This document shows, one piece after another, positions 1 through 6,169 of a stretch of DNA of 6,848 bases. Source of the stretch: Candidatus Hydrogenedentota bacterium (lineage in GTDB: Bacteria; Hydrogenedentota; Hydrogenedentia; Hydrogenedentales; SLHB01); assembly GCA_023384315.1 (NCBI GenBank), contig JAHDWY010000252.1, forward strand, positions 1 through 6,848, in the 5' to 3' direction. The notes beneath the pieces were generated by a model. The model had not been told where the DNA came from. It did not search any database and was given only the letters and a program-made list of their open reading frames with translations. The translations under genes were made by a program, and so were the position numbers. Numbering within the stretch: the stretch's first letter is position 1; each line of letters starts with the position of its first letter.

Positions 1-8
1 TCGCTACC

Positions 9-1469
9 ATGACCACCTACTGGGATCGCCGATCGTTTCTGAAATCCATGGCGGCCATGGCCGCGGCGGGCATGTTGCCGGAAATGACGTGGGGACAAGC
101 CCCGCTGAATCTGCATCCCGTGCCGCGACCGAAACAGCCGGTACTCGTGCGTGGGGCCTTCTTCTATCCGCCGGAGCAGGTCGTGCTGGACGGCAAGAAC
201 GAGGACAATTGGGCGCCGCACAACTGGTTCACGTGGCCGGGCAATCAGTTCAAGCCGGAAGAGCAGCAGGCCAAGTTCATGGCGAAAGTGAGCGAGCTTG
301 CCGCGCCGCTGGACTTGAACCTGGTTATTGACGAGCAATCGATCTACACAGACGAAGCCATCCAGGCGTTCATCACCGACATCCAGGCAACGAAACCCGA
401 GGCGCTGCTCCTCTTCAATTTCTGGAACAGTTTCAGCAAGAAAATCGAGCCGATCCTCGACGCCTTTGAAGGGCCGATCATCCTGTACCACCCGCTCGGC
501 GCAAACCATCAATTGCCGCCGGAGCGGTTTCGCACGGAGCCCAGCATGCAGTACATCCACTCCATGGAGAATTGGGACGCGCTCGAACGCGGGTTGCGCT
601 GTGTCCACGCCAAGACGCGCATGCGCCAAAGCCGGCTGTTGCGCGTTTCGGGAAAGCTCGAAGCGGAAGCCGACGACCACGAAGCCTTTTTCGATATGCC
701 CATCCACGGTGTGCCTGCCTCGTTCTTCAACGACCGCTTCGACGCCATGGCGGCCACCCCGGAAATGCAGGCCCTCGCCGATGCGATCCGTGGCGGCGCG
801 ACATCGATCACGGATTTGCAGGACGAGGTGTTTATCGACGCCATGCGCGCGCATGCCACCGTGCTGCAAATGATGGAAGAATTCGATGCGGACGCCATCA
901 CCATCGAATGTCTCTTCCTCAAGCATCGCAAGCCCTGCATCAGCTTCTCGCTGTGCAACGGGGCTATGGTTCCCTGCGGTTGCGAAAACGATTTGAACTC
1001 GTCGCTGACGCAGATGTTGGGCGCGAATCTCTTCGGCCGCGGCGGCTTCCAGCACAACCCCGAATACGACACGGAGGAAAACCTTTACTTCGGCTCCCAT
1101 TGCACCTGCCTGACGAAACTGCGCGGAGCCGGCGACACCGACGCCCCCTATGCGTTGCGGCCCTTCTTCCATCAGATGCCCAAGACCGTCGCGCTCGACG
1201 TCATCTGGCCCGCGGGCGAACGGGTGACACTGTGCAAGTACAACACGGACGAACACCGATTGGACGCCTGGGCAGGCGAGCTGATCTCGTCGCCGACCTG
1301 CCCGCCCACGGGCGGTTGCGCCACGCGTGTGCTCGTGAAGTTCGATGACGTGGATGACGTATGCACAACCTATCCGGGGCCGCATCCGGTGCTGTACGCC
1401 GGCGACTTTGGAAGGCAAGCCAAAACCTTCGCGGATCTCTATCAATTGGATTTGCGCACGAACGCGTAG
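9..1469 (+). CDS. Tat-exported protein with L-fucose/L-arabinose isomerase-like fold
   Basis: This 486-residue protein begins with a twin-arginine signal: DRRSFLK at residues 6-12, then an Ala/Met-rich hydrophobic stretch to about residue 28, so export of a folded protein by Tat is likely. The C-terminal half has the layout of the FucI/AraA isomerase fold. AITIEC (296-301) supplies a glutamate at 300, CGCENDLNSSLTQML (323-337) supplies an acidic residue at 326, and GSHCTC (362-367) supplies His364. The 26-residue gap between the two acidic positions is close to that between the metal-binding Glu and Asp of E. coli FucI, which suggests a metal site. The substrate cannot be told, and a true isomerase outside the cytoplasm would be unusual. 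It may be a non-isomerase relative. Only eight bases precede the ATG and they hold no ribosome binding site. The frame is open to the window edge, but the position of the Tat motif supports this start. It is convergent with the next gene. Confidence 0.85.
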   Translation: MTTYWDRRSFLKSMAAMAAAGMLPEMTWGQAPLNLHPVPRPKQPVLVRGAFFYPPEQVVLDGKNEDNWAPHNWFTWPGNQFKPEEQQAKFMAKVSELAAPLDLNLVIDEQSIYTDEAIQAFITDIQATKPEALLLFNFWNSFSKKIEPILDAFEGPIILYHPLGANHQLPPERFRTEPSMQYIHSMENWDALERGLRCVHAKTRMRQSRLLRVSGKLEAEADDHEAFFDMPIHGVPASFFNDRFDAMAATPEMQALADAIRGGATSITDLQDEVFIDAMRAHATVLQMMEEFDADAITIECLFLKHRKPCISFSLCNGAMVPCGCENDLNSSLTQMLGANLFGRGGFQHNPEYDTEENLYFGSHCTCLTKLRGAGDTDAPYALRPFFHQMPKTVALDVIWPAGERVTLCKYNTDEHRLDAWAGELISSPTCPPTGGCATRVLVKFDDVDDVCTTYPGPHPVLYAGDFGRQAKTFADLYQLDLRTNA

Positions 1470-1534
1470 CGGAAAGGCGACAATAGCATCGATGTCCGCG
1501 CCATCGGTATGGGACACCGGCGGGGTGGAGTTGG
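1470..1534. other. Short convergent intergenic gap, no clear terminator
   Basis: These 65 bases separate the ends of two convergent genes. Only weak inverted repeats are present, for example CGATG/CATCG at 1490-1506, with no T-tract. I see no convincing intrinsic terminator, so termination here may be Rho-dependent or the transcripts may overlap. Confidence 0.4.
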
Positions 1535-2380
1535 TCACTCGAGCAGGTCGAGAATCCAGTGCCGCAGTGCGTCACGTTCCGGAATGTCGCGCAACACCCA
1601 CGTGTCGGTGTGGTTGCGGTAGGGAACGGGTTGAAAGGTGAAGTCCCCGCCGGGATACGCCGTGGCTAAGAAATCGCGCGTCGTGTCCACACTGCCTTCG
1701 TGGCTGATGAACTGGGGCCGATCTCCCAGTCGCTGCAATCGTGCCATTGCGGACGTGCGATCGGAGCCTTCATAAGGCCACGCCTTCACACCGTCATAGT
1801 GGCTATGGCAGATGAACGCGCACCAGAGTGCGGCAATCGCGTCGTCGTGAAGTCCAATGAAGTTGCACGCGATCGATCCGCGGGAGAACCCGGTGAGAAC
1901 CACCTTCGACGGATCACCGCCATACGCTCCGCAAATGCGCGGCACCGCGCGTTTGCAGTAGGCAACGGTGGCCTCGACGTCGCCCCACCACTGCAACTGG
2001 TTGCGCTGACCATCCGCGCTCACATACGGCAGACAAACCCAAATGAACCCTTCGCCTCCGCTGATGCCGTAGCCCAGGCTGCAATCTTCGACCTTTCCCG
2101 TACACACGTCGCCATAGTCGTTCGTGTAGGGACCGTTGCCCGCGTACTCGACGATCACAGGGTACCGCTCACCCACGCGCCAGTCCGTGGGGAGATACAG
2201 CGCATGGTAGACGTCCGTCCCTTCGTATTCCGGGGCCGTTTGGCGGACACGCGCGCCGGGCTGCGGATCGCCTTCCGTCATGGGCGGAGGCGACAGATCC
2301 GGTTCTACGGCTCGGATGTCCGGCAGTTCAGACGCCTGCGCCGAAATGACCGAGAGTAATGCCGCAATCATGACAATCAT
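1535..2380 (-). CDS. Secreted alpha/beta-hydrolase (esterase-like)
   Basis: This 281-residue protein has a short hydrophobic leader (residues 1-16) ending in AQA, a good signal peptidase I site before Ser17. The body reads as an alpha/beta hydrolase. YPVIVEYAGNGPY (73-85) is the strand and oxyanion-loop region. GFSRG (164-168) is the nucleophile elbow with Ser166, in the GxSxG pattern. Asp232 or Asp236 is the likely acid, and NHTDTW (256-261) offers His257 as the catalytic base. Eight cysteines in the body could form disulfides after export. The subfamily is unclear: esterase, polyhydroxybutyrate-depolymerase-like and prolyl-oligopeptidase-like enzymes all share this plan, so the substrate is unknown. 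The start is well fixed because the codon just before the ATG is an in-frame TAA. A weak GAGAG lies 8 bases upstream. Oddly, the leader has no Lys or Arg. A strong hairpin sits 22 bases upstream. Confidence 0.85.
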   Translation of the reverse strand: MIVMIAALLSVISAQASELPDIRAVEPDLSPPPMTEGDPQPGARVRQTAPEYEGTDVYHALYLPTDWRVGERYPVIVEYAGNGPYTNDYGDVCTGKVEDCSLGYGISGGEGFIWVCLPYVSADGQRNQLQWWGDVEATVAYCKRAVPRICGAYGGDPSKVVLTGFSRGSIACNFIGLHDDAIAALWCAFICHSHYDGVKAWPYEGSDRTSAMARLQRLGDRPQFISHEGSVDTTRDFLATAYPGGDFTFQPVPYRNHTDTWVLRDIPERDALRHWILDLLE

Positions 2381-2402
2381 TTAGGAGTCTCTCGTTGTTT
2401 AC

Positions 2403-2431
2403 AGCCCGCGGAACGCTGCGTTCCGCGGGCT
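2403..2431. terminator. Perfect 13-bp GC-rich hairpin, likely terminator of the SEC-C gene
   Basis: The arms AGCCCGCGGAACG (2403-2415) and CGTTCCGCGGGCT (2419-2431) pair perfectly around a 3-base loop. On the minus strand the hairpin begins 17 bases after the stop codon of the small SEC-C gene, the normal place for an intrinsic terminator. The T-tract that should follow is poor on either strand. It also lies 22 bases upstream of the hydrolase ATG at 2380, so a role in the hydrolase mRNA leader is possible. Confidence 0.6.
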
Positions 2432-2448
2432 TCGGTATTGCTCATTCC

Positions 2449-2684
2449 CTAAAAGTAGTCATCCCGGAGTGCGCCGTCAAACCGTTTGGACCGCAGGCAG
2501 CACCGTTTGAAAGCGGCGTCCCGACCCGCAGGGGCACAGGTCGTTGCGGCCGAGCTTCTCGGAAAGTTCCTTGCCGTCACCAACGATTCGGCGTCCACGC
2601 TTCACGCGTGTCTCGGACGGATAGCCTTTCCGGCGCTTACTGGTGTTCTCGTGGTGGAAAGGAGTCGGACTTCTTGCTGGACAT
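2449..2684 (-). pseudogene. Small SEC-C zinc-motif protein gene with two frameshifts
   Basis: The minus strand here encodes a protein of about 77 residues once two extra bases are ignored. An ideal ribosome binding site (GGAGG at 2691-2695) lies 6 bases before the ATG at 2684. The first frame gives MSSKKSDSF, then PPREHQ and a stop. Dropping one C at 2656/2657 gives FHHENTSKRRKG and continues to LGRNDLCPCGSGRRF. Dropping the C at 2509 gives KRCCLRSKRFDGALRDDYF and a TAG at 2451-2449. The whole SEC-C signature (CPCGSG, then a basic stretch and CC) is restored only with the second correction. SEC-C motifs bind zinc and occur at the SecA C-terminus and in many small stand-alone proteins of unknown role. 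The central frame has no ATG, GTG or TTG start before the TGA at 2710-2708, which supports a real shift near the 5' end. Either the gene is freshly broken or the sequence has two errors. Confidence 0.8.
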
Positions 2685-2688
2685 GATG

Positions 2689-2695
2689 CACCTCC
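2689..2695 (-). promoter_or_regulatory. Strong ribosome binding site of the SEC-C gene
   Basis: GGAGGTG on the minus strand, with GGAGG ending 6 bases before the ATG at 2684. It identifies the start of the small SEC-C gene even though the frame that follows soon stops. Confidence 0.75.
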
Positions 2696-2886
2696 AATCG
2701 TGTCTGGTCACGGCGGAATGCCGTGCGTCTTCCACGGTAGGATGGCCTATGCGCATTGGAAGCGCGGCGCGTTTAGTGGGCAATCGCCGGAAATGGCGCT
2801 ACATCGGCGTACGCGGCGCCAAGAAGCGTGCGTGCGTACAACGCGTCCATCCGAATCTGATACTCTTGCACCGGAAAGGGGGAAAC
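2696..2886. other. Divergent intergenic region between the SEC-C gene and the DUF4838 gene
   Basis: This stretch should hold both divergent promoters, but I find no convincing -35/-10 pair on either strand. A small inverted repeat, CACGGC (2709-2714) and GCCGTG (2720-2725) around a 5-base loop, lies just upstream of the SEC-C ribosome binding site. The plus strand is open here in the frame of the large gene downstream, but the translation is rich in Arg and resembles no known protein. Confidence 0.4.
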
Positions 2887-5463
2887 ATGAAGTCAAGTGA
2901 TGCACCGACCTTAAAAAACCGTATACTCACCAGAATCGCCGGCCCCGCCGTGCTGGCCGTCATGGGCGCGTTCAATGCCCAGCCCGAGGAATCCGTCATC
3001 GCGCAGAACGGCACCACTGCCTACCAGATCGTGTTGTCCTCGTCCGCGCCGGAGCCGAGCCCCTCGGAGCGCCGGGCCGCCGAGGAACTCCAGACCTATG
3101 TCGAACGGGTGACCGGGGCTAAGCTACCCATTTTCGACGCACCGCCCGCGAACGCGATCGCGCCGACCATCGTCTTGGGCGCGGGTCCCGCCGCCCAGAC
3201 GCTGGGCGTCAACCCCACGGCGGACGATCTTGGCGAGCAGGGATACGTCATGCGGACGGTGGCGCCGCACTTCGTCATTGCCGGGACGCCCGCGGCCGGC
3301 ACGCTCTATGGCGTATATGATTTCATCGAGCAATACCTCGGTGTCCGGTGGTATGCCCCGGGCGTGATAAAGACGCCTCACCTGGACGCGCTCCCCTTGC
3401 CGGATGTGGATGTACTGGTCCAACCCGCCTTCGCGTGGCGCAACGCAAGCTATGCATGGCCGGGCCGGGACGCGGATTTCGATTCCCACCTGCGCAACAA
3501 CGCGGGCAGCGGAGGACCCGACAACCCCTTTGGCGTTGAGTACGCTTTCGACGGAACTTGCCACTCGTACTTTCGGTTTATCAGCCCCGGCGAGTACTTC
3601 GAAGAACACCCGGAGTACTTCTCGGAGATCGGAGGGGTTCGGCGCGCGGAAGAAACGCAATTGTGCCTTACCAATCCTGAGGTCCTCGAAATCGTGACCG
3701 AAAAGATGCTCCAACGCATGGCCGACATGCCCGGCGTGCGCCAGCACAATTTCTCACAGGAGGACTGGTACAACTACTGCGAGTGCGAGAACTGCCGCGC
3801 CATGTACGAGCGGTATGGCTCGACCGGCGCAACCCAGTTCTGGTTCGTCAATCAACTGGCGGAGCGAACCTCCAAGCAGTATCCCGACAAGCTAATCGGC
3901 ACGCTCGCCTATACCTTCACCGAAGAACCGCCCCAGGGAATGACGATGCACCCCAACGTGGCGGTGTGGCTGTGCCACATGTTTCCGTCCTGCGACAGCC
4001 ACCCCATCGCGACCTGTCCGCTCGACGCCGAATACAAGCGGCGCGCGGAGATTTGGGCGGAGAACTGCGATCACCTCTATCTGTGGCACTACATCGTCGA
4101 TTTCGCCCATTACTTCAACCCGTTCCCGAATTTCCGCGCCATGGCATCCGACTTGCGCTTCTATCACGACATCGGCGCGGAGGGCATTTTCTTGCAGGCC
4201 ATGGGGCACGGTGGCGGCGGCGGGGAGTTCGCCCTGCTGCGCGGGTACTACGGCATGAAGCTGCTCTGGGATCCGGACCAGGACCCGGACGCCATTCTTC
4301 AGGACTTCCTGCAAGGCTACTACGGCGACGCGTGGGAGCCCATCTGGTCGTACATCACCATGTTGCACGACAAGGTCTTGAACGAGAACATCCACATGCA
4401 CCTCTACACCAATCCCGCACAGGGCTATTTGCCCGACGGGTTGGTCGCGACCGCAAACGATCTCTTCGACCAGGCCGAAGCGGCGGTCCAAGACGATTCC
4501 GAACTGTTGGAACGCGTTTGCGTGGCGCGCATGCCGGTCACTTATGCGCGCATTTTCCCGCGCAACGGCTACACCCTCGAGAACGGCAAGCTCCGTTTCC
4601 TCGGTGATATGGCCGACATGGACGAAACCACGGGTTTCATTGAACGCATGAAGGCGCATGGCTTCGAGACGATTCGCGAGTGGGGCGGCGACCCGCAGCA
4701 ACTGACGATGTGGGCCTTCGCGGGAATGATGGGCGTGCCCTACGAACGCATCGAGAGCGAGCATCTCATGGTGGACGTATTACCGGCCTTCGGCGGCCGC
4801 GCATTGCGGGTCATTCATCGGGACTCCGCGGAATGCGTCACCGCGTACAACACAACGCGCACCCTGTTCTTCCCCTTTGCGGGCGGCGAGGAAACCCGGA
4901 TGGGTACCACCTTTGAAGCGACTCGGGGCACTTCCCTCGTGCCGTTCACGGTGGAAGAACGAGGCGACGATCGCCTTTCACTTGTCGCGGATTTCCAGGA
5001 CATCACGTTGCGCCGCATCCTCACGCTGGAACCGGGCGCGGCGGTGCTGACCGTAACCAACGAGGTCGAGAATCGAAGCGACAAGCCGACGGTCATCCTC
5101 ATTCGGAGCCACCTGGAACTCGACCTTGGCAGCCTCATGCGGACCGAGGTTGCGTTCATCAACAAGGCCGGCGAATCGGTTGCGCGCGGCATGCAGCCGA
5201 TTGTCGACGGCCTCCGCGAAGGTGAAGCTTATCGGGACCAGAATGCCCCCAACGGCGTCTGGTCGTTCACCGGAAGCAAAGGCCTCCAGGTGACGCAACA
5301 CTTCGATCCCAATCAAGTGGATTACACGTGGCTGTGCGCGTATCCGGCTTCGCTGGAAGCGCTCGAAACCGAAGTGTGGGCGAAGAGTGTTACGCTGCCG
5401 CCGGGCGAAACCATGACGTTTACCACAGCGTTGGAAGTCGGGTACGAGAGTCCCGCCCAGTAG
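2887..5463 (+). CDS. Secreted DUF4838 protein with GH67 N-terminal-like domain
   Basis: This 858-residue protein starts at an ATG preceded by AAAGGGGG four bases upstream. The start is followed by a basic, hydrophobic leader (residues 1-31, possible cleavage after FNA). The frame is open back to 2395, but that part lacks a signal sequence and lies antisense to the SEC-C gene, so I reject it. Residues about 45-165 resemble the N-terminal domain of GH67 alpha-glucuronidases and GH20b-type domains, with RRAAEELQTYVERVTG (62-77) and the typical YGVYDFIEQYLGVRWYAPG (141-159). Residues about 220-490 match DUF4838: EYFEEHPEYFSEIGGVR (236-252), QLCLTNPEV (258-266) and CECENC (298-303), a CxCxxC cluster. 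About residues 620-858 look like a beta-sandwich. Such proteins are thought to act on uronic-acid-containing or other complex glycans, but no activity can be assigned from sequence. A hairpin follows the stop codon closely. Confidence 0.88.
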   Translation: MKSSDAPTLKNRILTRIAGPAVLAVMGAFNAQPEESVIAQNGTTAYQIVLSSSAPEPSPSERRAAEELQTYVERVTGAKLPIFDAPPANAIAPTIVLGAGPAAQTLGVNPTADDLGEQGYVMRTVAPHFVIAGTPAAGTLYGVYDFIEQYLGVRWYAPGVIKTPHLDALPLPDVDVLVQPAFAWRNASYAWPGRDADFDSHLRNNAGSGGPDNPFGVEYAFDGTCHSYFRFISPGEYFEEHPEYFSEIGGVRRAEETQLCLTNPEVLEIVTEKMLQRMADMPGVRQHNFSQEDWYNYCECENCRAMYERYGSTGATQFWFVNQLAERTSKQYPDKLIGTLAYTFTEEPPQGMTMHPNVAVWLCHMFPSCDSHPIATCPLDAEYKRRAEIWAENCDHLYLWHYIVDFAHYFNPFPNFRAMASDLRFYHDIGAEGIFLQAMGHGGGGGEFALLRGYYGMKLLWDPDQDPDAILQDFLQGYYGDAWEPIWSYITMLHDKVLNENIHMHLYTNPAQGYLPDGLVATANDLFDQAEAAVQDDSELLERVCVARMPVTYARIFPRNGYTLENGKLRFLGDMADMDETTGFIERMKAHGFETIREWGGDPQQLTMWAFAGMMGVPYERIESEHLMVDVLPAFGGRALRVIHRDSAECVTAYNTTRTLFFPFAGGEETRMGTTFEATRGTSLVPFTVEERGDDRLSLVADFQDITLRRILTLEPGAAVLTVTNEVENRSDKPTVILIRSHLELDLGSLMRTEVAFINKAGESVARGMQPIVDGLREGEAYRDQNAPNGVWSFTGSKGLQVTQHFDPNQVDYTWLCAYPASLEALETEVWAKSVTLPPGETMTFTTALEVGYESPAQ

Positions 5464-5470
5464 AGAAACA

Positions 5471-5508
5471 ACATCGCCCCGGCACGCGTGAACGTGCCGG
5501 GGCGATGT
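5471..5508. terminator. Bidirectional intrinsic terminator, perfect 16-bp stem
   Basis: The arms ACATCGCCCCGGCACG (5471-5486) and CGTGCCGGGGCGATGT (5493-5508) pair perfectly around a 6-base loop, CGTGAA. The stem starts 7 bases after the stop codon of the DUF4838 gene and lies 17 bases beyond the stop of the superoxide dismutase gene on the other strand. Short T-rich runs follow on both strands (CTTTAAT on plus, TGTTTCTC on minus), which fits a shared terminator for convergent genes. Confidence 0.85.
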
Positions 5509-5525
5509 CTTTAATCTGATCTTGC

Positions 5526-6011
5526 CTACTTGGCGTTGTACGCTTTCTCGAAGGAATCCACGAGATCGCGAAGTGCCGTCACATTCGCGAGGTCCGTGGT
5601 CTGCTTGCACTTCATCGAGGTTACAAGCATTTTGTGACACAAGGTGAGGTGATTCACATAGGTCTCGTTCGCGGTGGCGTCGTCGCTCTCAGGCGTCTTG
5701 ATGCGCTGCTGAAGGAAGTAGTAGGTGATGATCTCGGCGAAATCGTCGGAATGATCTTCCTTGTTCATCACCCAGCGCACCAACTGGTTCGCATGTTCGC
5801 CCGGTTCGGACGACAACTCGTTAATCTGGTTCATGGACTTCTCGATGGTCGTAATGTGTTCGCGCAGTTCCGTGAAGCGCGCGGGGTCATCAAAGATCCC
5901 GCAGGGGATCTGACAGTGCGCGAACGTCACCTGCGGAACCCACAGCACGGCCGCGATAGCGACGGCTCCCAATGCGACGGCCGCACCCAATAGCTTCTTG
6001 CGATTTGTCAT
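5526..6011 (-). CDS. sodN: Nickel superoxide dismutase with N-terminal signal peptide
   Basis: Nickel superoxide dismutase converts superoxide to oxygen and hydrogen peroxide at a nickel bound by the N-terminal hook. The 161-residue precursor has a basic start (MTNRKK), a hydrophobic core (7-24) and the site TFA before His32. Cleavage there gives a 130-residue mature protein beginning HCQIPCGIF, matching the HCxxPCGxY nickel hook: His1, Cys2 and Cys6 are present and Pro5 is kept. Position 9 is Phe where the family usually has Tyr. Glu17 is kept, as are NQLVRWVMNKEDH (44-56) and the YYF (66-68) that aligns with Tyr62 of the Streptomyces enzyme. Streptomyces SodN instead has a short propeptide processed with help from SodX. 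No sodX-like gene is seen here, and signal peptidase could do the job while placing the enzyme outside the cytoplasm. AAAGGAGG (6020-6027) lies 8 bases before the ATG; longer frames upstream lack such a site. The gene stands alone. Confidence 0.93.
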   Translation of the reverse strand: MTNRKKLLGAAVALGAVAIAAVLWVPQVTFAHCQIPCGIFDDPARFTELREHITTIEKSMNQINELSSEPGEHANQLVRWVMNKEDHSDDFAEIITYYFLQQRIKTPESDDATANETYVNHLTLCHKMLVTSMKCKQTTDLANVTALRDLVDSFEKAYNAK

Positions 6012-6019
6012 TGCAGGCT

Positions 6020-6027
6020 CCTCCTTT
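6020..6027 (-). promoter_or_regulatory. Near-perfect ribosome binding site of sodN
   Basis: AAAGGAGG on the minus strand, 8 bases before the ATG at 6011, is a full match to the anti-Shine-Dalgarno sequence. It fixes the start that gives a proper signal peptide and suggests strong translation. Confidence 0.85.
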
Positions 6028-6089
6028 GTTGCATGAGTTGCAGCGAGTCCGGCCGGATGCCGGTGGCGATGAACGACATTGAGGGAGAT

Positions 6090-6118
6090 AGAACACCATA
6101 CAGCGGAGCAATAGTCAA
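6090..6118 (-). promoter_or_regulatory. Possible sodN promoter
   Basis: On the minus strand TTGACT (6118-6113) is a good -35 box. A 17-base spacer leads to TGTTCT (6095-6090), a poor -10 box with three of six matches. It lies about 80 bases upstream of the sodN ATG in the divergent gap. The -35 is the only strong element, so this is tentative. Confidence 0.3.
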
Positions 6119-6169
6119 GATCGGCGGCTCCACGCGCCATGTTGCGGCAAATGGATTGGAAGGAATACA

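Noticed and set aside
1700..2359. Plus-strand open frame opposite the secreted hydrolase
   Set aside because: The minus-strand frame has a nucleophile elbow, catalytic His and signal peptide, while this one is Arg-rich and has no recognisable motif.
2449..2684. Programmed frameshifting in the SEC-C gene
   Set aside because: Two separate shifts in 236 bases would be needed, and neither site shows a classic slippery heptamer with a downstream structure; decay or sequence error is simpler.
2809..2839. GTACGC / GCGTAC inverted repeat as a possible leader RNA structure of the DUF4838 gene
   Set aside because: Only six paired bases around a 19-base loop in GC-rich, repetitive sequence; likely chance.
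3892..4764. Long open frame on the minus strand inside the DUF4838 gene
   Set aside because: It is antisense to a clearly coding frame and shows no recognisable domain; such shadows are expected at high GC.
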